A DNA stretch of 64,000 nucleotides from Myroides guanonis (lineage in GTDB: Bacteria > Bacteroidota > Bacteroidia > Flavobacteriales > Flavobacteriaceae): NCBI RefSeq assembly GCF_900114085.1, contig NZ_FORU01000009.1, forward strand, positions 1-64,000. Reading direction: 5' to 3'. The position numbers and the translations under genes were made by a program. This document shows, piece after piece, positions 1 to 7,633 of this stretch (positions within the stretch are counted from its first letter, which is position 1; each line of letters opens with the position of its first letter). Under the pieces are notes generated by a model. The model was not told the DNA's origin and made no database searches. It saw only the letters and a list, made by a program, of their open reading frames with translations.

Positions 1-345
1 TATTTTAGTAAATGGGATGCAGAGTTATTTGAACCTGAGTTTTTGGGGTTTGGGACTTTTCCGTCGGTACAAAAAGAACAGAAGTTTTCATTAAAAGATA
101 GCTTTTCTGTTCTAGGTGAAATAGGAGCTAAGCTTAAAATGGGCAGTGAAAATGCGCTTTATGTTGGATTCTTTGCTGACTATGATTTAGCTTCAGGGAG
201 TGATGAATCTAAACGATTGTTAGAGTATCAACCCATGGGAGAAACTCCTTTAAAGTTCAATAGCGTGATTGAAGCGGAGGAAGGAAAACAACGTTTGAAA
301 GCGTTTTATCTCGGATTAAAAGTTAGATATGCTTTTGGAATGTAA
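1..345 (+). CDS. Outer-membrane beta-barrel protein, C-terminal end (5' truncated by window edge)
   Basis: The reading frame is open from base 1, so this is the end of a larger gene and not a 100-residue protein; a TTG at 43 is internal. The visible 114 residues alternate hydrophobic and polar residues in short strands. They finish with LGLKVRYAFGM, the kind of aromatic-rich last strand used by outer-membrane barrels of the OmpA/PorT-like type. The gene converges on the peroxidase gene, with a strong shared hairpin terminator between them. The family cannot be named from this fragment. Confidence 0.6.
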   Translation, partial: YFSKWDAELFEPEFLGFGTFPSVQKEQKFSLKDSFSVLGEIGAKLKMGSENALYVGFFADYDLASGSDESKRLLEYQPMGETPLKFNSVIEAEEGKQRLKAFYLGLKVRYAFGM

Positions 346-404
346 TTTAGAATTTAGAAACATTAAGTAAAGATACGGTTTTGCGACAGAAACTAGTATG
401 ATTG

Positions 405-437
405 AAAACGGCTTGAGTTTTAAACTCAAGCCGTTTT
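405..437. terminator. Bidirectional intrinsic terminator
   Basis: A near-perfect palindrome (core CGGCTTGAG / CTCAAGCCG) is flanked by an A run on the left and seven T on the right. It lies between the convergent barrel gene ending at 345 and the peroxidase gene ending at 517, and can serve both. Confidence 0.85.
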
Positions 438-516
438 TTTATAGGCTATAAATGTTTTTGAAAGGGAACAGGTAATACATTCCTCAAATCTATCTCCTAA
501 TCTCATTTTATTAATC

Positions 517-1659
517 TTATTCCTTTGGGAAATCAGGTCTTTTCATTTTATAACGAGTTCCTGATAATGCTTCTAAAAAGGCTACTAATGATTTTTTTTC
601 ATCTTTAGTAAGCTCCAATGGTTTTAGCAATGAATCGGTTACTGGGTATAGAGGATCTGCTAGTTTCTTTTCAGGACTTGGATCTATCATATGCATTCCA
701 CTATTATAAATGTTTACAATGCCTTCTAAATCGTCGAAAAGTCCATTGTGCATCCAAGGTCTTGTATTTAACAAATCTCTTAGGGATGGTGTTTTAAATT
801 TACCGACGTCTTCGGGGTCCTTGGTTATAGTGAATCTACCCAAATCTTCATATTGTCTTTTGTAATAGGTGAGTCCTATATTGTGAAACTCATCGTCTGT
901 TAAGTCTTGTCCATGGTGGCAATTCATACATCTTCCTTTGGTTCTAAAGATGTGCATTCCATAAATCTCTTGGTCGTTAAGTGCTTTGTGATTACCATCA
1001 ATAAACTTGTCTACACGACTCGGTTGACTTTTGATGGTTCGTTGAAAACTTGCTAAAGCTTTTACGATACGCTCGTAGGTTATCTCGCCATCTCCATAGG
1101 CTTTTTCAAAATAGGGCTTGTATCCTTCTATTTTGTTGAGTTTGTTAGGTAGTTCTGCAACATCCATAGCCATTTCATTGTGTGCTGTTAATGGACTATG
1201 GGCTTGCTCTTCCAAAGAGGTTGCTCGTCCATCCCAAAAGAATATTTTTCTATTGGCTATATTAAAGAGACTAGGGGTGTTACGTGTTCCCATTAGATGG
1301 TCAGTTCCCATTGCAACTTTTCTTTTGTCTGTCCATCCAATTTCTGGATCATGACAGTTACTACACGATATTTGGTTTGATTTCGATAGCCTAGGGTCAA
1401 AAAAGAGTAGTTTTCCCAATTGTACCTTGGGTAAGTCTTGTGTTTTGAAATAATGGGTATCCTGTGGAATACTTGCCATTTCTTTCCAATTAATTCCTTC
1501 GTCTATGGTTGGTTGTGGCCATTGACTAATAGGTTTTTTATAGTTCTCTATTATGGACTGGTATTCTGGTTCATTGAAGTTCAGTATCTGGTCTAAGGGC
1601 GCAAAGCTCAAAAGTCCAAAAGCTGTAATAAGTGTTAGTAATCCTACTGTCTTCTTCAT
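517..1659 (-). CDS. Di-heme cytochrome c peroxidase (CcpA/MauG family)
   Basis: Periplasmic two-heme enzyme of the cytochrome c peroxidase/MauG superfamily; classical members reduce H2O2 with electrons from a small cytochrome. The 380 residues begin with a signal peptide (about 1-20). Two heme-binding CxxCH motifs are present: C99-x-x-C102-H103 and C244-x-x-C247-H248. A TPSLRDL stretch near 290 and M303 in PWMHNG resemble the region that ligates the electron-transfer heme. It is the last gene of the operon with the TonB receptor, DUF4876 and DUF6850 genes, starting 10 bases after the DUF6850 stop. Its role could be peroxide removal or an oxidative modification linked to whatever that operon imports; the sequence does not decide. 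Confidence 0.9.
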   Translation of the reverse strand: MKKTVGLLTLITAFGLLSFAPLDQILNFNEPEYQSIIENYKKPISQWPQPTIDEGINWKEMASIPQDTHYFKTQDLPKVQLGKLLFFDPRLSKSNQISCSNCHDPEIGWTDKRKVAMGTDHLMGTRNTPSLFNIANRKIFFWDGRATSLEEQAHSPLTAHNEMAMDVAELPNKLNKIEGYKPYFEKAYGDGEITYERIVKALASFQRTIKSQPSRVDKFIDGNHKALNDQEIYGMHIFRTKGRCMNCHHGQDLTDDEFHNIGLTYYKRQYEDLGRFTITKDPEDVGKFKTPSLRDLLNTRPWMHNGLFDDLEGIVNIYNSGMHMIDPSPEKKLADPLYPVTDSLLKPLELTKDEKKSLVAFLEALSGTRYKMKRPDFPKE

Positions 1660-1669
1660 TTCTTATTTC

Positions 1670-3205
1670 TTAAAAAGTAACTCCTATTGTAATGTTGATG
1701 TTCTGATTGTTTTCTTTTGTCTTAAACTGAATGGCATTCCAGTCAAATGTTACATAGACCATTGGAAAGTTAATAGGTTCAAATTGATAGGTTGCCGATG
1801 TTCCCCAATGTATATAATTTGTACTGTTGTATTTATAGTCTTGTTTTAACCACTCTTGTATACTTTCTTTTCTAGTTTCGGTTTGCAGCATATTGCTACT
1901 ATTGGAAACATTTCGATAGGTAAATGTTGGAGTGAGTTTCAATGCTGATTTAGTGTTTAATTTCTGGTAATAGTCAAATGTTAATCCTAGAAATTGATAT
2001 TGAAATTTTTGGGCAACTCCAGTTTCTTTTAATTGCTCAATTGTTTGCTGAATCTTGAAATAAGGTGTTATTGATAGGGTATAATGAGGTGCCGTAAAGG
2101 AATAAAAACCTTCAATAGTATGACTATTGTCTTCAAATTTATAGTTTTCTTTTTCCATTAAACGAATTAGATATTTATCGTTGTTTGAATACAGTATATC
2201 TATTCCCGAGTGATTTGTGATATTAGTTTGCCATCTTAGCCCCAATTGGTGTTGGTTCCAATGGAATAATTTTAACGCATGTATTTTAAGTTGTTCTTTT
2301 TTTAACTTATTTATATCATCACCTCCTTCATTTATCCCCATACTTGAAAAGACAAGTTTGTCTAAGTTATACTGTCCAAAAGATGCTCCTATAGCAAAGT
2401 TCTTGGCTTTGTTTTGAGCGATATTAAATCCTATTTCATATCCCAACTCTTCAAAAGTAACTTTGCTTGATTTATTGCTGAAATAATTATTCCATGTTCC
2501 CAATCCCTGCATTTGGTATAGAGAGGCCTGAGATGCTTCATTTGCAAATTTGACAGAAGTGTTTTGGGTGTATTTTGAAAGTAGTGTATAGACGTCAATT
2601 GACCAGTTTTTATAGATATCATATCCCAATCCCATTTTTAAATCTATAGTAGAAGAAATGCTTTTTGGACGAGGATCTCGGGTTCTATATCCCATATTAG
2701 CTTGATAGCCTAAACTTGCTCCTAATGACCACTTGTTTAGTTCCTTTGCATAGCCACCTTGAAAGGCGTAAGATTGAAATTTGGTGGTTGCTGCGGTTGA
2801 ATCTGCTATAACATAAGGGCGAATTTTATCGAAATCTAGACTGTTGTTCCATCGAATTCCTCCTTGTCGCTGATTTACATAACTTGCTTTTCCCCAAATG
2901 CTTGTTACACTATCTAGTTTTTGAAAGGAATGGGCATGAATACCCATTCCTTTATGATTGTTTCCTTCTTGTTTTTGATATAAATCTGCTTGTTTATTTT
3001 CTAATTGAGCGAATAAATCTGAATATGAAAAAGAGCTATAATGTACCTTGTTAGATGGGTTTTCATAATAATTCTTTAGAAATTCTAATTCCATTGAGGT
3101 TTTGCTTTTTTCTCTTTGAAAAAAGTTAAGACTGTCTTGTGCTTGAATATGGTTTATATTCAAACAACATGATAGAATCAGGAAACAAGTGGAAATATAT
3201 CTCAT
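1670..3205 (-). CDS. DUF6850-type outer-membrane beta-barrel protein
   Basis: A 511-residue secreted protein with a signal peptide ending near ...IQAQD (about residue 22). The body is rich in aromatic residues and alternating strands, and the C-terminus is an amphipathic strand ending in Phe (ITIGVTF), as in outer-membrane barrels. Size, architecture and the place behind a DUF4876 gene match what I remember as DUF6850, a Bacteroidota family without assigned function. Four bases separate it from the DUF4876 gene and ten from the peroxidase gene, so all are probably one transcript. A role as an accessory outer-membrane component of the uptake system is inference. Confidence 0.7.
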   Translation of the reverse strand: MRYISTCFLILSCCLNINHIQAQDSLNFFQREKSKTSMELEFLKNYYENPSNKVHYSSFSYSDLFAQLENKQADLYQKQEGNNHKGMGIHAHSFQKLDSVTSIWGKASYVNQRQGGIRWNNSLDFDKIRPYVIADSTAATTKFQSYAFQGGYAKELNKWSLGASLGYQANMGYRTRDPRPKSISSTIDLKMGLGYDIYKNWSIDVYTLLSKYTQNTSVKFANEASQASLYQMQGLGTWNNYFSNKSSKVTFEELGYEIGFNIAQNKAKNFAIGASFGQYNLDKLVFSSMGINEGGDDINKLKKEQLKIHALKLFHWNQHQLGLRWQTNITNHSGIDILYSNNDKYLIRLMEKENYKFEDNSHTIEGFYSFTAPHYTLSITPYFKIQQTIEQLKETGVAQKFQYQFLGLTFDYYQKLNTKSALKLTPTFTYRNVSNSSNMLQTETRKESIQEWLKQDYKYNSTNYIHWGTSATYQFEPINFPMVYVTFDWNAIQFKTKENNQNINITIGVTF

Positions 3206-3209
3206 TTAT

Positions 3210-4436
3210 TTAAGAATGGTTTATACCGTTTTTTAAACTTGGTTCTGCATCTCTATGAAAATCTTCTGTTGAATTGTTGGTGTCTTTGTAAAGGTTTCTT
3301 CCATTCTCCATAGTTCCTATTACTTTTCTACGTGCAGATTTTCCAAAACGGTTTGGGTCTGAACTCAAAACTCCTACACCTGTCCATCCGTTATCGATTG
3401 AAGTACCTAATGCATTGTGTTCCCATCCTTCTATTGGGGAGGAATTTATTCCATCTATAATCCATGCATTTGGAATTGTTTTGGCTGTTTTTGTAGTTAC
3501 ATTTCCTGTTGCATTCGTGTATTCATAAGTATAGGTATAACCTGCTAACCAGCTTTGAATGGTTATTTCTTGTGGGAAGCGCGCTAATGCGTAACTCTCA
3601 GCTCCTCTGTTGTGCATTAAAAACATATTATAATTCAAAGTACTGTAAATAACTTTTGCATTCGGTACGCTTGGATTGTCTACATCACCTAATTTTGGAT
3701 TATCTAGATTTGGATATTCATAATCTGCTCCGCTTAAGTCATAAGCTGGGATATTAGGTTGTTTGTGATTTGCTGCCATATCAGCAATTACAATAAAGTC
3801 TCCTGGCTCTATGTTTTTAGCGTTTTCATGTGGTATCATAAGTATCGCTTTAACAGTGAAGTCTGATTCTTTGATCTCTGGTGTAACGTGGTTGTTATTT
3901 GTTGTGATAAACTCTGATTGACAAATTAAAAGTCCTCCGGTGCTTAATACTTTATCTGTATTGTTCGTCAGCTTAAAATACTTACTGCTTACATAGGCTT
4001 TTCCTTCTAAGGTGGTTACTCCCGTGAAGAATACCTCTTCTATAATGAAGTCTTCGTTGAAACTTTTTACGAATAGTTCTATCGAGATATTGTGTGTGTC
4101 ATTGATTAAGTCAATACTGCTGTTTGCACCTGCTTGCATTTCTTCTCCTCCTCCTAGAATTACTTTTCCATCTGCAATTATCTTGTAGGAGCCTTTAGGA
4201 AGTTTAAATTCTTGAGAAAGGGATTGCATTTTTAATTGCGTCTCTTTTCCTGTGTTGGTTTCAAGAAAGCGAATATCCATTTCATGGATTGATTTGATTT
4301 CTTTACCATGTAGATTAACGGTTAAAATACTTTCTTGATTTTGATTGTTTACTATACTGTCATCACTACTACAAGAAGTGAATGTAGTTGAGAGGCTGAA
4401 TAAAGCAAAACTGAATACTAGGAGTTTTTTGTTCAT
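3210..4436 (-). CDS. DUF4876-type surface lipoprotein
   Basis: A 408-residue lipoprotein. A hydrophobic leader precedes a lipobox with C22 as the lipidated cysteine. C22 is followed by SSDDS, an acidic stretch like the Bacteroidota signal that sends lipoproteins to the outside of the outer membrane. Residues about 50-125 look like a beta-sandwich domain. Residues about 130-220 (SKYFKLTNNTDK, then PGDFIVIAD) recall a lamin-tail-like fold. The C-terminal RRKVIGTMENGRNLY and DTNNSTEDF stretches fit DUF4876. The gene lies directly after the TonB receptor gene, with a four-base gap. A likely role is a substrate-binding partner on the cell surface; this is inferred from position and lipidation, not shown. 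Confidence 0.75.
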   Translation of the reverse strand: MNKKLLVFSFALFSLSTTFTSCSSDDSIVNNQNQESILTVNLHGKEIKSIHEMDIRFLETNTGKETQLKMQSLSQEFKLPKGSYKIIADGKVILGGGEEMQAGANSSIDLINDTHNISIELFVKSFNEDFIIEEVFFTGVTTLEGKAYVSSKYFKLTNNTDKVLSTGGLLICQSEFITTNNNHVTPEIKESDFTVKAILMIPHENAKNIEPGDFIVIADMAANHKQPNIPAYDLSGADYEYPNLDNPKLGDVDNPSVPNAKVIYSTLNYNMFLMHNRGAESYALARFPQEITIQSWLAGYTYTYEYTNATGNVTTKTAKTIPNAWIIDGINSSPIEGWEHNALGTSIDNGWTGVGVLSSDPNRFGKSARRKVIGTMENGRNLYKDTNNSTEDFHRDAEPSLKNGINHS

Positions 4437-4440
4437 TATA

Positions 4441-7221
4441 TTAAAAGTTATAGGTTAATTCCATTCCAAAATAGGGGTCAGATTGATCTTTTCGGTAAAC
4501 TTTATTTCCATTGAAGGTATACGGACTGTAATAAGTGACAAGTTTATCTACAAACAAGGAAGCTCTTACTTCTCTATATATTCTTTTGGTTATCTTAAGA
4601 TTTACTCGCATGTCAAAATTGTAGTGTTTACTCATATTGTCTGTTGCAGAAACATCTCTAACCAACCACCTTTTATATGGGTCATTTCGATCGCTATCTA
4701 GAAAAGGTTGAATCATTCCATCTGTTCCGTAGTAATGTGTTGGAGCTGCTTCTCTGTTTGCTCTTTCTTCGTCTTTAAATAGTACTCCTTGAAAGGAAGT
4801 AGATATATTCATGTCTAAAGAAGGTAGATAAGTGTCTACTATAAAGTTGTAATTCAAGCCGGATTGTAAATAACCTACATCATTTTTATAGATTCCAACA
4901 TAGGGTATTGATTGTCCATTCTGAGAACGGTTTGGTTTTTCGTGTACGGGAATTGTATTGGTATAATCTACTTTAAACCATGCACCTGTTAGTGTGAATT
5001 TCGTATTTAAGGTAGAGAAGCGAGGGGAGTAGTAACCAAATTCGATTCCTTTTTTATGAGTGCCACTACCATTGGCATGTTGAGAACGACTTAGGAGTTC
5101 TGTTCTTTCTTCATAAGGTAGGTTATCAATAGAAGGTTTTTCTGTTGGGTCGATTATGTTAGAAGCATCATATCTTCTGTAACTGTGACTTAAAAAGTAG
5201 GTGTCATTTCTAAATCCATTAGCCATATTCTCGTCGAAATAGGTTATAAACCATTCGTGTTTTGCATAGCTAAAATCGAAGCGTATTTCTTTTTTAATGT
5301 TTTTTGCTGCAAGAAGGTCTTTATTGGTAACATCATCTATATAGGTCATGTAATTAACATAACGCAAATCGGGATTGTTATGATAATAACTCAACTGAAT
5401 GAAGTCTTTATATATTTTGTCTGGATATAGCATTATGGCGGTGGGTTGTTTGAAAAGTTCCCCATATCCCATTGTTATATCTGTTTTTAAAGCGTGTTTT
5501 CCAATTGTTATTTCAGGTAGTCCCCATTGAAAAATAAGTCGAGGCTCTACAAACACTTTTTTGCTTAAAGCATATGATTCTTCTAAACCTAACATTTTGG
5601 AAACGCGCATTCCTCCATATAAGTTTAAATCGTGATTGTTTATTTTTGCTTGTAGTTTATCTCCAACGAATAGCGCTAAGTTTTGATTAGCGGGAATATC
5701 CTTATAAGAACGGGGGCGCAGGCTGGATGAAGTTGAAGGTGGTTTAAGTGGATCAAACATTTCTCCTCTTCCGTAATTATGTCCGTATTTGAAATCAAGA
5801 CCCGCCTCGATATTGTGTTGTATAAAATGGGTGTTAAACTGTAAATTAGTTTCTAGTTTAGTGTTGATATCTATAGGTCTGCCTTCCGTTCTTGTATATG
5901 AAAGAAAGCTTATTTCTGGAAAATAGCCATCATTGACACCTTCTTCTGTAGTTATCGATACACTTGTGGGTCCGTTGTGTTGTACAAATATTCTTTGGTC
6001 GATATTCTCAATTCCTTGACGGATATTTGTTGTTAACTTGATGTTTTTAAACAAATTGTTGTCTGTGAAAATATATTCTAGATTATTTGATAGGCTTATC
6101 TTTTGACGGTTGTTTTTAAAATAATCCGTTTTGTCATATCCAGAGTCTGGATCTACTTTACTGTTATCTAGGTTAATATTATAGTCTAAATTAGATTTCC
6201 AAATCAATTTATTAATGCCATGATTATATGTTTTCTTAGATCGGATGGATGCCGCCACACGATGGTAGTTTTCATACAAATCCCTAGGGTCGGATTGAGC
6301 ATTTAAATAGTCTATACTGGTATTAATATCCCATGTTGGATTTATTGAAAAACCTTTTCCAAGGTAGTATGACTTACTAAACCCGTCGGTTTTTATTCTT
6401 CCTTGCCAATTGGTTTGTCCACTCTTTCTGTGAATAAGAATAAGTCCTGAAGTTAAATCGCCATAAGATACAGTTGGAATACCGCGAATGACTTCTACGC
6501 TTTCAATGTCATTGGTAGGTATGGTTCTCATATCTACTCCTTGATTGTTGTTTTCGAGTTTTTGAGCTACTCTTATGTTTCCATTTCCTATAGTTTGTGT
6601 ATTGTTGACTGCTGTAAGCATATCTACATCTGAGTTTAAAATCTGACCATCCATTACAAATTGAACTCCCATTGAGCTGGTGTTGTATTGGTTGGATTCT
6701 GTTCCAAATTCTCTGATTAATACTTTATTAGGATTGGTAAGGTTCGGGGATTTAGCTAGCCCACCAGGTAATAACTCCATAAGGTCTGCAAAACTAGAAG
6801 GCTGTAAGTGTTCCATTGCTTTTCTATTTATTATAGATTTAGTGGATAGGTCTTTTCCTTCTGTTGCCGTGATGATTACCTCTTCTAAGGTATTGTTTTC
6901 TTGTTGGAGTGCTATTTCAATTTCTTGATTTATAATTACTTCTAGTTGTATTTTTTTTCCAGTATAAGCAACATGAAAAAACTGTACTTGATAGTGTCCT
7001 TTATTTAATTGGAATGTAGCTTTTCCTTGTTCATTGGTTAAGTTGAAATTATTTATAGAATCATTCGAAATTTGAATGCTCACATTGGGTAAGTCTTTTT
7101 TGAAATCATCCACCAAATGAAATTGTATTTTCATCGATTCCTTTTCTTGTGCTTGTAGTTGAAAGAATAGAAATGAGAAGAGCAGTTGCAATAAAAACTT
7201 GGTACTTCTTTGGGGATACAT
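4441..7221 (-). CDS. TonB-dependent outer-membrane receptor
   Basis: Outer-membrane gated channel that imports a ligand using TonB energy; the ligand is unknown. The frame extends up to 7359, but the ATG at 7221 is chosen because it begins a signal peptide (MYPQRSTKFLLQLL..., cleavage near QAQ) and lies 21 bases after a TACTTTTG promoter element. The 926 residues show a carboxypeptidase-like regulatory beta-sandwich (about 30-115), a plug domain (about 120-270, with VEVIRGIPTVSYGDLTSG) and a long barrel ending in GMELTYNF. It is the first gene of a four-gene operon. Being a lone receptor next to DUF4876 rather than a SusD gene argues against ordinary glycan uptake and is compatible with metal or metal-chelate uptake. 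Confidence 0.9.
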   Translation of the reverse strand: MYPQRSTKFLLQLLFSFLFFQLQAQEKESMKIQFHLVDDFKKDLPNVSIQISNDSINNFNLTNEQGKATFQLNKGHYQVQFFHVAYTGKKIQLEVIINQEIEIALQQENNTLEEVIITATEGKDLSTKSIINRKAMEHLQPSSFADLMELLPGGLAKSPNLTNPNKVLIREFGTESNQYNTSSMGVQFVMDGQILNSDVDMLTAVNNTQTIGNGNIRVAQKLENNNQGVDMRTIPTNDIESVEVIRGIPTVSYGDLTSGLILIHRKSGQTNWQGRIKTDGFSKSYYLGKGFSINPTWDINTSIDYLNAQSDPRDLYENYHRVAASIRSKKTYNHGINKLIWKSNLDYNINLDNSKVDPDSGYDKTDYFKNNRQKISLSNNLEYIFTDNNLFKNIKLTTNIRQGIENIDQRIFVQHNGPTSVSITTEEGVNDGYFPEISFLSYTRTEGRPIDINTKLETNLQFNTHFIQHNIEAGLDFKYGHNYGRGEMFDPLKPPSTSSSLRPRSYKDIPANQNLALFVGDKLQAKINNHDLNLYGGMRVSKMLGLEESYALSKKVFVEPRLIFQWGLPEITIGKHALKTDITMGYGELFKQPTAIMLYPDKIYKDFIQLSYYHNNPDLRYVNYMTYIDDVTNKDLLAAKNIKKEIRFDFSYAKHEWFITYFDENMANGFRNDTYFLSHSYRRYDASNIIDPTEKPSIDNLPYEERTELLSRSQHANGSGTHKKGIEFGYYSPRFSTLNTKFTLTGAWFKVDYTNTIPVHEKPNRSQNGQSIPYVGIYKNDVGYLQSGLNYNFIVDTYLPSLDMNISTSFQGVLFKDEERANREAAPTHYYGTDGMIQPFLDSDRNDPYKRWLVRDVSATDNMSKHYNFDMRVNLKITKRIYREVRASLFVDKLVTYYSPYTFNGNKVYRKDQSDPYFGMELTYNF

Positions 7222-7242
7222 CTTATTTAGATTAATTCTTGG

Positions 7243-7250
7243 CAAAAGTA
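7243..7250 (-). promoter_or_regulatory. -7 promoter element of the TonB receptor operon
   Basis: TACTTTTG on the minus strand fits the Bacteroidota TAnnTTTG element and lies 21 bases before the ATG at 7221. The -33 region falls inside the palindrome at 7267-7288. Confidence 0.6.
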
Positions 7251-7266
7251 GGAAAGAATATTTTAT

Positions 7267-7288
7267 TAGCCTAATGTAATTTAGACTA
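7267..7288. promoter_or_regulatory. Candidate operator palindrome upstream of the TonB receptor operon
   Basis: TAGcCTAA-N6-TTAGaCTA is an interrupted palindrome with seven of eight arm positions paired. It starts 16 bases upstream of the -7 element and so covers the expected -33 site, where a repressor would block RNA polymerase. The regulator is unknown; a Fur-family gene lies at 44484-44948, but no link is shown. Confidence 0.4.
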
Positions 7289-7633
7289 GTTATATATAGT
7301 GCTTTACTAATAGAGATATAAAGTATAATGAGGTAAGTATTAGGGAAACTGTAAAGCATAGTTAGGGGGACATTAATTCTATCTTCTTAATTTGTTCCTA
7401 CATATAACCAGAACAGAACTTTTATAAACAATCATTTGGGCTGCATGAATAAATGTGATAGGAGACTTGTTGGTTTTAAAAGCAGCTTTCCCTCAATGTG
7501 TTTTCTAAGTAGCGCATTCATATATCTATATCTTTGCTCCCTAGCATATAACAGAGAAATCGAATAAACAAATTTGAACCTTCTCAAAATTAAAATTGGT
7601 AAATTGCGCCTTACTTATTAAAACACAGAAAAT

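Larger units (their letters stand above)
7222..7633. other. 412-base divergent intergenic region
   Basis: This separates the TonB receptor operon (minus) from the S9 peptidase gene (plus). It holds the receptor promoter and the palindrome described separately. A second inverted pair is present, TGCTTTAC (7300-7307) and GTAAAGCA (7351-7358), 43 bases apart. A TATCTTTG at 7529-7536 on the plus strand is a weak candidate for the peptidase promoter and would give a leader of about 90 bases. No RNA gene is recognised. Confidence 0.5.

Noticed and set aside
7300-7358. TGCTTTAC / GTAAAGCA inverted pair as a regulatory loop
   Set aside because: Eight-base arms 43 bases apart are expected by chance in AT-rich sequence. 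It is noted only as a weak candidate.
7222-7359. 46-residue N-terminal extension of the TonB receptor
   Set aside because: It would precede the signal peptide and include the promoter and operator region. The ATG at 7221 is followed by a proper signal peptide.
7446-7571. 41-codon ORF on the plus strand in the receptor/peptidase gap (MNKCDRRLVGF...)
   Set aside because: No promoter or upstream signal, unusual residue content, no clear helix or domain. It is likely to be chance.
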